A stretch of DNA of 39,000 nucleotides from CAZHJK01 sp964533275 (GCA_964533275.1 CAZHJK010000024.1:1-39000), one strand, 5' to 3'. Numbered from the stretch's first letter, positions 8,936 through 17,199 are shown. Notes: a model not told the origin generated them from the sequence alone. Program-made: numbers and translations.

Positions 8936-10300
8936 TTATTGGGTGTTATGCCCATTTACTGCCAAGTCATCGCTTGGTATTTTTTTATTTAATCTATCCT
9001 TTATACTTAAGGTTATCCAATAAAGAAAGGGTAAGAGGATAAGGTAAAAACTAAAGAGAAGTGCCTTAGGGCCTACTCCCATAGTAGTAAGAGGCACAAG
9101 GGCTGCAATATTCCAAGGTATCATCGGGGCTAGCATAATTGCTGAATTTTCTAAGTCAATAGCGATTTCTTCCTTAGAGAGATTATTAATATCGTATGTT
9201 TCCTTGGTAAGTATGTGAGTTAACATAACTGCAAGAGTCTGGGTGCATCCTATAATGGAGGATGCAATAGATACAAAAATGGTTTGAATAAAAACCCCTT
9301 GTCTATTTTTCTTTTTCACCAATTTTTTAATGATTCCCTTTAATAAATCGGTACCCTCAAAAACACCAGTAAAGGCAGAGGAAATAAATACAATAACTCC
9401 TGTTTTCATCATAGAAATAATACCACCACCCTGCAGTACATCAGCAATAGGAGAAGATTGTTCCATTTTAAATCCAAATATTATATATTTTATATTTTCA
9501 AGAAAACTATATTTTTGGATTCCAAGACTAATTACTAGGGCAATTATTATACTTATTAACATTGATAGCTTAACATTTACCTTAAAAAATGAAAGAAGTA
9601 TAATACAAATAGCTGGAAGTAGAACCCATAGAGAAATATGAAAGTTATTCTCAATGCCCTGGGAAAGAATTGTAGAGGTTGTAGTAATTGGATAAAAATA
9701 AGATAAAATTCCATAAAGAATGACACTAATAGAAAAGGGTAGTAGTGATGTTTTTATCATATTTATAATATTGTCATAAAGATTAGTTTTACTAATCTGG
9801 GCAACTAGGTTGGCACTGGAAGACATAGGGGAATTACGGTCTCCGAAATAAGCTCCTGACATAACGGCTCCAGCTACTAAGGGAAGGTATACATCGCCAC
9901 TCCTTGCTATTATCATTACTGCAATTCCAATAGTTCCCGTTGTGCCTAAAGATGTTCCGATTAATAGAGACACTACGCAGGTCACTAAAAATGCAGATAA
10001 TATAAATAATTGGGGATATATAAGTTCAATTCCATAAAAAACAATGGCAGGAATTGTTCCAGAAGCCATCCAAATGGCAATAATTGCCCCAATTAATACG
10101 AAGATTTGTAGTATGATCAGGGATTTCTTTCCTCCTTCAAAACTCATTTTCAATAAATTATATATGGGATAGCCATGTTTGGTACCTATGTATATAAAAA
10201 TGCCTAAACCTATCATTAGGGCATATCCAGCAAAGATACCCTTTAGAGCGCTTATTATTAAAAGTACAAATAAGATAAAAAATCCTAACAAAATATCCAT
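8936..10300 (-). CDS. NhaC-type Na+/H+ antiporter
   Basis: A 454-residue inner-membrane protein with 11-12 hydrophobic segments, in the NhaC family of the ion transporter superfamily. These proteins exchange sodium for protons, and some members exchange malate/lactate or amino acids. The signature region GTSLGTTGTIGIAVMIIA and AVMSGAYFGDRNSPMSSS (about residues 115-165), with its buried aspartate, is diagnostic of NhaC. The internal repeat has AGCTQTLAVML- and APMIPWN-like motifs near the C-terminus. It is transcribed away from the nitrilase-type gene upstream on the same strand, with a 364-base gap. It could belong to a substrate-specific branch such as MleN; sequence alone does not decide. 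Confidence 0.85.
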   Translation of the reverse strand: MDILLGFFILFVLLIISALKGIFAGYALMIGLGIFIYIGTKHGYPIYNLLKMSFEGGKKSLIILQIFVLIGAIIAIWMASGTIPAIVFYGIELIYPQLFILSAFLVTCVVSLLIGTSLGTTGTIGIAVMIIARSGDVYLPLVAGAVMSGAYFGDRNSPMSSSANLVAQISKTNLYDNIINMIKTSLLPFSISVILYGILSYFYPITTTSTILSQGIENNFHISLWVLLPAICIILLSFFKVNVKLSMLISIIIALVISLGIQKYSFLENIKYIIFGFKMEQSSPIADVLQGGGIISMMKTGVIVFISSAFTGVFEGTDLLKGIIKKLVKKKNRQGVFIQTIFVSIASSIIGCTQTLAVMLTHILTKETYDINNLSKEEIAIDLENSAIMLAPMIPWNIAALVPLTTMGVGPKALLFSFYLILLPFLYWITLSIKDRLNKKIPSDDLAVNGHNTQ

Positions 10301-10347
10301 GTCTTAATCCACCACCTATTAATCTATATCTATCATAACAGTAAAAA

Positions 10348-10520
10348 AATGCGTCGTAATGTTTTGACATAGTAATAAATAAAATTACACATTCCTCCGG
10401 TGGCATTGATGGATAATACCAGCAATTCATTCCAATGTAAATTCTAAAGTATTTAGAAGCAAAAGGGACGGTTCTTTTTGCTTCAGACCTTTCGTTTTGG
10501 TCTCCCATCTACGACGCATT
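10348..10520. repeat. Segment bounded by 11-bp inverted repeats
   Basis: AATGCGTCGTA (10348-10358) and its exact reverse complement TACGACGCATT (10510-10520) bound a 173-bp segment containing a REP copy. No transposase gene is inside. It could be a small non-autonomous element or chance flanks; a third core copy lies at 10611. Confidence 0.4.
10456..10484 (+). repeat. REP-like 29-nt palindrome, copy A
   Basis: GAAGCAAAAGGGACGGTTC followed by TTTTTGCTTC. Bases 1-13 pair with 17-29 around a CGG loop, with two G-T pairs at positions 10-20 and 12-18. On the opposite strand those become A-C mismatches, so the element has a polarity, as REP sequences do. It matches copies at 15116, 17200, 18533 and 18572. 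Confidence 0.85.
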
Positions 10521-10540
10521 CTTTACCATGGCGCCCTAAC

Positions 10541-10595
10541 GGGATAAAATATTTCATAAAGCGATGACTAGGAGCATATGAAGATATTTTATCTC
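10541..10595. other. Long imperfect hairpin
   Basis: GATAAAATATTTCATA (10543-10558) pairs with TATGAAGATATTTTATC (10577-10593) with a single bulged base, extended by two outer pairs, around an 18-nt loop. It has no T tract on either strand that would mark a terminator. It lies between two minus-strand genes and might be a leader structure or a repeat remnant. Confidence 0.5.
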
Positions 10596-10664
10596 TTTAA
10601 CGTAAATTCAACGACGCATAATTTATCAAGAACGAAACAAATAAACCAATCCTATAAGGTTTCT

Positions 10665-11498
10665 TTATTTCTCTTTATTCTTTATTGTATACACATCTGT
10701 TCTTCTATTTTCTAGTGTAAAAACTTGGTTTCTTACACTTTGAAGATATTCAAGGTCAATCTCTGCAGTGATAACACATGGCTTATCTGAAGCTTTTGCG
10801 ATCACATTGCCCCAGGGGTCAATAATCATTGATTTTCCATAGGCATGAAATTGATATTTACTCCCACATTGGGCAGGAGCTATAGTATAGCAGCTGTTTT
10901 CGATGGAACGAGCTCTCAGCAATGGCTCCCAATGGTCCTTTCCTGTGTTAAGGGTAAAGTTAGCTGGGGCTAGAAATATTTGTGCTCCTTTCAATGCCAT
11001 TAAGCGAAATATTTCTCCAAAACGAATATCATAACATATAGAAAGCCCAAGATGACCTACTTTCTGAGTAGCTATGGTGATGATATCATCACCAGGACAG
11101 ATGCGATCAGATTCTTTAACCTTGGGACCATCCTTAATGTCAACATCAAAGGTATGCAGCTTTCTATATTTTACAACTAATTCCCCCTGGGGATTGATAA
11201 TCATAGTAGTATTGTAAGGGCGTGAATCTTGAGAATTTTTTTCAGCGATACTTCCACAATGAATCCAAACCCTATGTTTTTTAGCTTGTTCTGCAATAGT
11301 TTTAAATGTTACACCATATGGTATTTCTTCTGCATTTTCCTGAATATCTGGACCTAGATAATTTACCATTTCCGGCATAGCTATTAAGCTGGCACCACGA
11401 TTAATAGCCTCCTCAATAAAAGCAACCATATTTTCAAGATTTTCTTCCTTTTTATCTTGAGAATTCAATTGAATAGCAGCAACAATAAACTTTTCCAT
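10665..11498 (-). CDS. Carbon-nitrogen hydrolase, Nit1/Nit2-like amidase
   Basis: A 277-residue nitrilase-superfamily enzyme that hydrolyses a C-N bond through a Glu-Lys-Cys triad. The triad is visible as E43 (MPEMVN), K113 (KYRKLHTFD) and C155 (SICYDIRF). The stretch LRARSIENSCYTIAPAQCG, the KLHTFDVDI motif and the length place it near the Nit branch that removes amide groups from deaminated glutathione or omega-amides. That is repair-type metabolism, rather than true nitrilases or N-carbamoylases. The start is ATG behind AGAGGTG, with a TATAAT about 30 bases upstream on the minus strand. The exact substrate cannot be read from sequence. Confidence 0.85.
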   Translation of the reverse strand: MEKFIVAAIQLNSQDKKEENLENMVAFIEEAINRGASLIAMPEMVNYLGPDIQENAEEIPYGVTFKTIAEQAKKHRVWIHCGSIAEKNSQDSRPYNTTMIINPQGELVVKYRKLHTFDVDIKDGPKVKESDRICPGDDIITIATQKVGHLGLSICYDIRFGEIFRLMALKGAQIFLAPANFTLNTGKDHWEPLLRARSIENSCYTIAPAQCGSKYQFHAYGKSMIIDPWGNVIAKASDKPCVITAEIDLEYLQSVRNQVFTLENRRTDVYTIKNKEK

Positions 11499-11615
11499 AG
11501 AAACACCTCTCTATTTATTATAATATACTAAAGCTATGATAAGGACTTTATTCTAAAATATCTAAATTTTGAAATATTATAGCATAATACTCTATCGAGT
11601 AATGAGCGATTCCTT

Positions 11616-11650
11616 CTATAATTATAATATATGCTATATAATAATTATAG
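11616..11650 (+). promoter_or_regulatory. AT-rich inverted repeat abutting a ribosome site
   Basis: CTATAATTAT (11616-11625) and ATAATTATAG (11641-11650) are exact inverted repeats, with further near-symmetric pairing inside. The right arm touches the ribosome site GGAGGAGGTG of the next gene, and TATAAT-like hexamers lie within it. It could be an operator over the promoter or an mRNA hairpin. Confidence 0.4.
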
Positions 11651-11667
11651 GAGGAGGTGCTGATAAT

Positions 11668-12381
11668 TTGAGAAAGTTTAGAATTTTTATACCAATAATA
11701 CTATTAACAATAGCCTTAATAATCGCATTTATATTAAATTCAATAAATGATGAACCGGATTTATCATTATTACATATAGATAATGCCTTATCTTCTCTTG
11801 CAACCGGCTCAAATGTTGTTGTAGAAACAGAAGATCATGTAAGATTATCCTTTAGACCCCATTCAAATTTTTTAAAGCAGTTTAATCAAAGAAATTGGAG
11901 AGAAAAACGGGTTAATTCGCCTTTTGAAAGTTCACCTACCCTTAAGATTTATATACATGAAGGCTATTATATTAATTTCTATTCCCATGAGGATTATGCA
12001 ATGGTGTATTTCGATGATTCTGATGAAAAATATCGTTATTATACAATACCCGATGGAACCTATAAGGCAGTAGAGGACTATGTATTAGAGAATGGGCAAC
12101 CATGGGATGGATTAATTCCTTCTTATAGCAATGTAGGTGGTGTTGATGCCCCGATTGAAGTGATTGTTGAAGAAAATTTAAAAATAATCCTATCTTCTCC
12201 TAGATCTTCATCCAATCCTAATGATTATATTCATGCCCATCAGGAGGAATATGAAAATATATTAAAGCAAGGGGAAGATGCTCTTCAATATATGCTTTCA
12301 CAATCTAAGAATAATAATGCCCAGGGTTTACGAGGTCATATAATGATGCAAGCCTGCAAGGAACTATTAATTTCGATTTAG
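11668..12381 (+). CDS. Membrane-anchored hypothetical protein
   Basis: A 237-residue protein with a single N-terminal membrane anchor (about residues 7-24), then a predicted extracytoplasmic part rich in Asp, Tyr and Ser with no motif I recognise. The reading frame is open further upstream, but TTG at 11668 is the right start. GGAGGAGGTG ends 8 bases before it and the hydrophobic anchor begins immediately after MRKFRIF. The middle region (YINFYSHEDYAMVYFDDS and following) reads as mostly beta. It is 41 bases ahead of the broken Asp-box gene and possibly in the same transcript. Function unknown. Confidence 0.7.
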   Translation: MRKFRIFIPIILLTIALIIAFILNSINDEPDLSLLHIDNALSSLATGSNVVVETEDHVRLSFRPHSNFLKQFNQRNWREKRVNSPFESSPTLKIYIHEGYYINFYSHEDYAMVYFDDSDEKYRYYTIPDGTYKAVEDYVLENGQPWDGLIPSYSNVGGVDAPIEVIVEENLKIILSSPRSSSNPNDYIHAHQEEYENILKQGEDALQYMLSQSKNNNAQGLRGHIMMQACKELLISI

Positions 12382-12422
12382 AGATATACTATTTCATAAT
12401 TAAAATTTAAGGAGTCTATTAT

Positions 12423-13923
12423 TTGAAAAATAAAGAAAAGAAAATTTATCTATTTTTGGCAAAGCTTATAAATCCTGTGGTACTTATAGTATATGGAGTA
12501 ACATGTTTTTATATATATTCACTTTCACAATATGGGGGAATTAAAAGAAAGGTTCCAATTATCCTTGGATGTATACTGCTGCTACTAATATGGATTTTAT
12601 GGTGTTACTATATTTAAAATAAACAACAAAAGGTCAGCAAAGAAGAACCCTCCATATCTAAAAAATTAGATATAAGCAGATTGTGGGTTTTAATCGCTGG
12701 TTTAATTTTAGTCTTTACTACACTTATTACAGGAGCAAAGATATATGAAAGTGGTGTTAATTATAATGGTAAATTATCGTGGTTTATTCAAGATTTAAAA
12801 AATAAACGGCAGGTAGAGTTTACTCATAATAATATATATCAGTCTAACTTGGGCGGTATTTTTGAAGATATTGAAAGTAAAATAAAAATGCCCGAAAAAT
12901 TATATATCTCTTCTGATTTTCAGCTGAAATTTAATAAAGATGGAAGAATTATTTCCTTTGATACTTATTTATATGGGAAAAATGAGGATGGTGAAACAGA
13001 AAGTTTTCTAATTTCCTACAATGAGAGTAAATCAGATAAAATAACAATATATCTGAAGGGCTTTACCAATGATACCTTTAATGAGAAATATAGGTTACAA
13101 CCTTTGATAGATATGATAAAGTGGATTCCACTAGAAGAGACAGTATCTCAGTGGGATCAAGAGCAATATGGGTTTTTATATTCTGGTTTCCGTAGCTGGG
13201 GCTTTAATACAGAGGGAATAATATATATTGATGAAAAGGGAAATACAAGACAGGAAGAGTCTGCAATGAATGAAATAGTAGGCTACACGGTATCTGTATA
13301 CGCCGGGGAAAGAAGACATATTGATACCAGCTCGTTTTATTAATGAGCAAATAGACTATATACCAGAAAATAATGATACGGATAATAGTAATGATTGGGA
13401 TGTAGGCTATAATTATAATGAGGGTGAAGAAACATTTTTTATAAACGAAGATCTTGGATATCAGCTGCCTGTAGTAGATGCTGCATTAGGAAGCCGCTTT
13501 TACTCATTACTTAAGACAGAAAATGGGGGTACTTCATGGGAAACTCTAAACCAAGATCCCTATATAGGGAGAACGGGAGTATCCGCGGGGATTATATTTA
13601 TAAATGAAGAACTTGGATTCATAGGAATGTCTCACAGTGGGGGATCCTATGGAGAACTTTATCGGACAAAGGATGGAGGAGCTTCTTTTGAAGAAGTCTC
13701 CATCCCAGAGATACAAGTTTCTTTGTCTGAAACCGAAACATATAATCCCTTTGATTTACCCGAAATGCCCTTTGAGGAAAATGGGAAGCTTTTACTTTTA
13801 GTAGGACAGGGGCAAGACGGTGATTATAAGGGTGGCTGTAAAGCCTTATATCAATCTGATGATAGAGGTAAAACCTGGGAATATATTAAGGAAGTTTTAC
13901 CTGTAGAATTTCCCCCTTCTTAA
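12423..13923 (+). pseudogene. Broken membrane-anchored Asp-box (BNR) protein gene
   Basis: Three pieces look like one former gene of about 500 codons. Piece 1 (12423-12617, TTG start after AAGGAG) encodes two membrane helices and stops at TAA 12615-12617. The same frame continues open after this stop (NKQQKVSKEEPSISKK), then a third helix (LWVLIAGLILVFTTLITGA) and a globular part up to 13343. Around 13305-13311 (a GGGGAAA run) the frame must shift by one base to continue as KEDILIPARFINEQ. The third piece, to 13923, holds three Asp-box motifs (TENGGTSW, TKDGGASF, SDDRGKTW), typical of beta-propeller proteins of the sialidase/Ycf48 type. The end overlaps the convergent GerMN gene by 38 bases. 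A double sequencing error is the main alternative. Confidence 0.8.
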
Positions 13924-14998
13924 GCTGTATATGACCGGATTCATAGGGTTTTCCATCTATGGTAAGGTAAACTCTATTTACATTATAATATCCTCCGATA
14001 GTATTAGCCACGCTTTGTAAAATTAAGGATTCATACATGGCACCTGCATTCATATCCTGTATAAATTCCTTGGAGAAATCCACATATGCAATATTATCAC
14101 TCCCTAAATATAGGGAATTTATTTTAGTATTTGAACTGATCAATGGTAGGTAGGTCTCCTTTGGAGGCTTCTCTGCCATTATTTTTTTGATGTTGTTTCG
14201 AGAGATATCGTTGGTTTTAAATTGTACGGTTTTATCTTCTCCATATATTTTTTGGCCCTCACCGGGATAAAAGAAGGTAATATCTTTTTTAAAGGAGGCG
14301 TTGTCTTTTATCTCACTCAATGTAGAGGTGACTTCACTACCCTCCGAGTTAAATATACTTTTAACCAATCCAACCCCAGGTGCATAGTATTCTCTAATGG
14401 TACTATGGGGACCCTCTGTTGTTACCTCAATGGTTTTATAGCTTCCTAAGGGTGTATTGATTTCAACTGATGTATTGGTTATTGTACGAACCCTATCATC
14501 GGGAAGTGTCCATTTAGTTCCCACTTTTATAGGTTCTTTTAATAATATCTCAATGTTATTCTTAGAGGGTTCAGTTTTTAGTAGGTTATCCCTATAGTAG
14601 ACCTCTTCCTTTGAATAGAGTAGGGATACATTATTAGTACCTATCTCAATGACTTTCACCATTTCGGTACCGCCGTTATTTGTCCGGGTCTGAATCCTTT
14701 TGGTATTATGGTCAATGTAATCTATAAGTACCCGGTAGGAGGCATATTCATTACCTTCCCCAACATATAGGTATTCTTTATCTGATTCAATTGGATAAAA
14801 TTCTTCTATCGAAAGTTCTTCCTGTCCAGGGGTTTCCTGGTTATTCTCATTTTTAGAGGGATCTTCAGGAGGCTCTATATTTGGACTTTCATTTTGAATA
14901 GGGTCTGTAGGCTCCGGTTGTTCCTGTTGATCTATTCCGCAGCCTAGGGAAAATATCAATATTAATATTAAAAGTAGAAACAGAATAATTTTTTTCAT
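13886..14998 (-). CDS. GerMN-domain lipoprotein
   Basis: A 370-residue predicted lipoprotein. The signal peptide ends in the lipobox FSLGC (Cys at 20), followed by a low-complexity Pro/Glu/Asn linker (about 22-62) that would span the wall. A middle beta-rich domain (about 65-235) includes PLGSYKTIEVTTEG and EYYAPGVGLVKS. A C-terminal GerMN domain (about 245-368) has the typical NTIGGYYNVNRVYLTIDGK ending. GerMN domains occur in the germination protein GerM and in sporulation-associated envelope proteins, which supports a spore-forming host. The start is ATG behind AGAGGTG. Its 3' end overlaps the decayed Asp-box gene. Confidence 0.85.
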   Translation of the reverse strand: MKKIILFLLLILILIFSLGCGIDQQEQPEPTDPIQNESPNIEPPEDPSKNENNQETPGQEELSIEEFYPIESDKEYLYVGEGNEYASYRVLIDYIDHNTKRIQTRTNNGGTEMVKVIEIGTNNVSLLYSKEEVYYRDNLLKTEPSKNNIEILLKEPIKVGTKWTLPDDRVRTITNTSVEINTPLGSYKTIEVTTEGPHSTIREYYAPGVGLVKSIFNSEGSEVTSTLSEIKDNASFKKDITFFYPGEGQKIYGEDKTVQFKTNDISRNNIKKIMAEKPPKETYLPLISSNTKINSLYLGSDNIAYVDFSKEFIQDMNAGAMYESLILQSVANTIGGYYNVNRVYLTIDGKPYESGHIQLKKGEILQVKLP

Positions 14999-15087
14999 GG
15001 TTTTTCACCTCTTATTGTTTGATTGTCTAGAATGTAAGTTTCTATTATTGTTATTCCCAATATACATTATCCTAAACTAATTTCAGT

Positions 15088-15144
15088 AAAGCAAAAGAAA
15101 AAGAAAAAGCAAAAGAAAGCAAAAGGGACGGTTCTTTTTGCTTC
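15088..15144 (+). repeat. REP-like palindrome copy B with reiterated left arm
   Basis: The 29-nt element at 15116-15144 matches copy A except for its first base. The left-arm 10-mer AAAGCAAAAG occurs three times, at 15088, 15106 and 15116, so the arm has been duplicated outward. The copy ends 46 bases before the transposase start codon. Confidence 0.85.
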
Positions 15145-15166
15145 TGTATATTTTTTTTAGTATAAT
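15138..15166 (+). promoter_or_regulatory. Promoter of the RAYT gene, -35 inside the REP
   Basis: TTGCTT (15138-15143), within the right arm of REP copy B, lies exactly 17 bases before a perfect TATAAT (15161-15166). The ribosome site GGGGGTGG and the ATG follow at 15176-15191. The transposase therefore seems to be transcribed from a promoter half made of its own REP. Confidence 0.6.
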
Positions 15167-15190
15167 ATTTACATTAGGGGGTGGAAATAT

Positions 15191-15979
15191 ATGTCAAGGA
15201 CATCGAGGAGAATTAGCCCAACAAGTTATTATCATGTTATGATGCGGGGAAATAATCGAGAAAAAATATTTGAATTAAATAGGATGAAGATGTTTTTTAC
15301 AGATTTACTAAAAAAAATTTTACCTGAAGAATATCTTGAATTAGTAGCATATTGTATCATGGAAAATCATGTTCACCTTATTATAGAAGGTGAGGATATT
15401 GAAGGTCTATCAAAGGCAATGAAAAGAATTAATATCAGCTACGCTATGAGGTATAATAAAGAATTTGATAGAATTGGTCATGTATTTCAAGATCGTTATA
15501 GAAGTGAAAATATTACCAGCGAAGCATATCTTTTAAATGTTATTAGATATGTTCACAATAATCCAATAAAAGCAGGCATGGTTAAAAATCTAAGGGATTA
15601 TTCTTGGAGTAGCTATCAAGAATATATAAGTAATAAAACTAAATTAATAAATATAGAACAGAAGAATTTTATTATGGATTTTTTTAAAAGCTGTAATGAA
15701 TTTATATCCTTTCATAACCAATTGGATAATAATGAATACCTAGACATTAAAGAAGATGTAGAACGCAATCGTATTATTACTACAGAAAAAATTATAAATA
15801 ATTACTGTATTGATAAAGGAATAAACTCTAGAAAAGAACTTATTAATAATCAAAAGGCATTAATAGATTTAATTAAGAAATTACTAGATACAACTACAAT
15901 AAGCCATAGAAAGATAGCAGATATATTAGGCATTAGTAGTAGTCTAGTCCATAAAATAAATTTAGATTTAAAAAAATGA
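15191..15979 (+). CDS. REP-associated tyrosine transposase (RAYT, Y1_Tnp/HUH)
   Basis: A 262-residue member of the IS200/IS605-related single-strand transposases that move or maintain REP palindromes in bacterial genomes. The Y1 domain (about 8-145) opens with YYHVMMRGNNRE. The metal-binding HUH motif is H60-V61-H62 in ENHVHLII. The catalytic tyrosine is expected at Y120 in VIRYVHNNPIKAGM, followed by SWSSYQEYI, a classic RAYT ending. A C-terminal extension (about 190-262) carries a helix-turn-helix (about 230-256, HRKIADILGISSSLVHKI), as in some RAYT groups. All expected catalytic residues are present, so the protein is probably active. It is bordered by REP copy B on the left and a degenerate copy on the right. 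The start is ATG after GGGGGTGG. Confidence 0.92.
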   Translation: MSRTSRRISPTSYYHVMMRGNNREKIFELNRMKMFFTDLLKKILPEEYLELVAYCIMENHVHLIIEGEDIEGLSKAMKRINISYAMRYNKEFDRIGHVFQDRYRSENITSEAYLLNVIRYVHNNPIKAGMVKNLRDYSWSSYQEYISNKTKLINIEQKNFIMDFFKSCNEFISFHNQLDNNEYLDIKEDVERNRIITTEKIINNYCIDKGINSRKELINNQKALIDLIKKLLDTTTISHRKIADILGISSSLVHKINLDLKK

Positions 15980-15987
15980 GGTATCAC

Positions 15988-16015
15988 GAGAAAAGAAACG
16001 GTTCAATGCTGTTTC
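15988..16015 (+). repeat. Degenerate REP-like copy right of the RAYT gene
   Basis: GAGAAAAGAAACGGTTC (15988-16004) aligns with the left part of the REP (12 of 15 bases over CAAAAGGGACGGTTC). GAAAC...GTTTC flank it as short inverted arms. The right arm is otherwise diverged. It begins 8 bases after the transposase stop. Confidence 0.5.
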
Positions 16016-16044
16016 CAATTATAAAAGCGAAGGGAGTATATTTT

Positions 16045-16398
16045 ATGAAGATTTTATTTATTCAATATCCTAAATGTAGTACATGTAAAAAGGCAAAGAA
16101 ATGGCTGGATGAACATTATATTCCATACCAAGATCGTCACATTATAGAAGATAATCCAACATTTGAGGAATTACAAGAATGGATTGACATGAGCGGTTTA
16201 CCCTTAAAAAGATTTTTTAATACCAGTGGTATGAAATATAGAGAATTGCAATTAAAGGATAGATTGCCAAAAATGAATGAGGAAGAGCAAATAAATTTGC
16301 TATCTAATGATGGGATGCTGGTAAAAAGACCTCTAGTCATAGGTGAGGATTTTGTGCTAGTAGGCTTTAAGGAAAAAGAGTGGGAAAGACTTCAATAA
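16045..16398 (+). CDS. ArsC/Spx-family protein, YusI-like
   Basis: A 117-residue thioredoxin-fold protein of the arsenate reductase-like (ArsC/Spx/YffB) family. The redox motif YPKCSTCKKAKKWL has C11 and C14. The family signatures PLKRFFNTSGMKYRELQLKDRL and LLSNDGMLVKRPLVIG (with the conserved Arg-Pro) follow. The second half fits YusI/YffB-type proteins, which probably act on thiols, rather than classical arsenate reductases; no arsenic genes are nearby. The frame is open upstream into the transposase gene, but ATG 16045 behind GAAGGGA gives the family N-terminus. It ends 17 bases before yaaA, so the two may be co-transcribed. Confidence 0.85.
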   Translation: MKILFIQYPKCSTCKKAKKWLDEHYIPYQDRHIIEDNPTFEELQEWIDMSGLPLKRFFNTSGMKYRELQLKDRLPKMNEEEQINLLSNDGMLVKRPLVIGEDFVLVGFKEKEWERLQ

Positions 16399-16415
16399 AG
16401 GAAGGGAAAGATAAA

Positions 16416-17162
16416 ATGATGATAGCTATTATATCCCCAGCAAAAAATATGAGAGAAGCTAATTTTAATGGATTGAATTATTCCACTCCCACATACATAA
16501 AAGAAGCAAATTATATTGTAGAAACCTTAAAAAAATACAATCCTTGGGAGCTGGAGAGTTTATTTAAGGTAAATCCAAATATTGCTATAGAAGCCTTTGT
16601 GAATTATGGTAATTGGAGGGAAAAACCATTGGGATCAGCTGCTTTATTGTCATATCATGGGTTGCAGTATAAAAATATTGGGGTAGAGGATTTTACCAAA
16701 GATGATCTCTACTTCGCTAAACAGTCTTTACGAATTCTAAGTGGGCTTTATGGAATATTAAAACCAACAGATGAAATATCCCCCTATCGTTTAGAGATGC
16801 AAACAAAACTAATGATTGAAGGAAGAGACTTATATGAATTTTGGGGTGATAAAATATATAAAGAACTATATAAAGAAGGACTTCCTGTAATCAATTTGGC
16901 TTCTAAAGAATATTCCAAGATCATCGAAAAATACCTAACCCCCCGGGATTGTTTTATAACTATTGATTTTAAGATATATAGAAATAAAAAGTATAGAACC
17001 ATAGCTACCTCTGCTAAAATGGCCAGAGGGCAGATGGTAAGATGGATAATTAAAAATAGATTGGCAGAACCAGAGCAATTAAAGTCATTTACCTGGGATG
17101 GATATAAATTTATCCAAGGTTTATCTTATAATAATAAATATGTATTTGTACAAAATAAATAA
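16416..17162 (+). CDS. yaaA: Peroxide-stress protein YaaA (DUF328/UPF0246)
   Basis: A 248-residue cytoplasmic protein of the YaaA family, which in E. coli lowers free intracellular iron and protects DNA during peroxide stress. The opening MIAIISPAKNM matches the family. So do YHGLQYKNI, LRILSGLYGILKPTDEISPYRLEM, the WGDKI segment and NLASKEYSK, and the ending TWDGYKFIQ is usual. Length is typical. Two adjacent ATG codons (16416, 16419) lie behind AAGGAAGGGA; either could be used. It follows the ArsC-like gene closely, a sensible pairing of redox genes. Transcription probably ends in the REP hairpin at 17200. Confidence 0.92.
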   Translation: MMIAIISPAKNMREANFNGLNYSTPTYIKEANYIVETLKKYNPWELESLFKVNPNIAIEAFVNYGNWREKPLGSAALLSYHGLQYKNIGVEDFTKDDLYFAKQSLRILSGLYGILKPTDEISPYRLEMQTKLMIEGRDLYEFWGDKIYKELYKEGLPVINLASKEYSKIIEKYLTPRDCFITIDFKIYRNKKYRTIATSAKMARGQMVRWIIKNRLAEPEQLKSFTWDGYKFIQGLSYNNKYVFVQNK

Positions 17163-17178
17163 GAGAGAGTCTCTTATT
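17158..17178 (+). other. Hairpin over the yaaA stop codon
   Basis: AATAAGAGA (17158-17166) and TCTCTTATT (17170-17178) pair perfectly around GAG. The yaaA stop codon lies in the left arm. No T tract follows, so it is not a complete terminator by itself; it may protect the mRNA end. Confidence 0.5.
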
Positions 17179-17199
17179 CTCTAACTCAAAAAGCTTTTT

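Larger units (their letters stand above)
10301..10664. other. Gene-free stretch with inverted repeats and a REP
   Basis: This 364-base interval has no convincing gene. It holds inverted 11-mers at 10348-10358 and 10510-10520, a REP-like hairpin at 10456-10484, a third copy of the ACGACGCAT core at 10611-10619, and a long hairpin at 10541-10595. Promoter and leader of the antiporter gene must also lie here, but I see no convincing -35/-10 pair. Confidence 0.6.

Noticed and set aside
15976..16044. Start of the ArsC-like protein overlapping the transposase stop.
   Set aside because: It would add 23 residues unlike the family and has no ribosome site. ATG 16045 matches the family N-terminus.
16045..16398. 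Arsenate reductase in an arsenic resistance role.
   Set aside because: The sequence fits YusI/YffB-type relatives better and there are no ars genes nearby.
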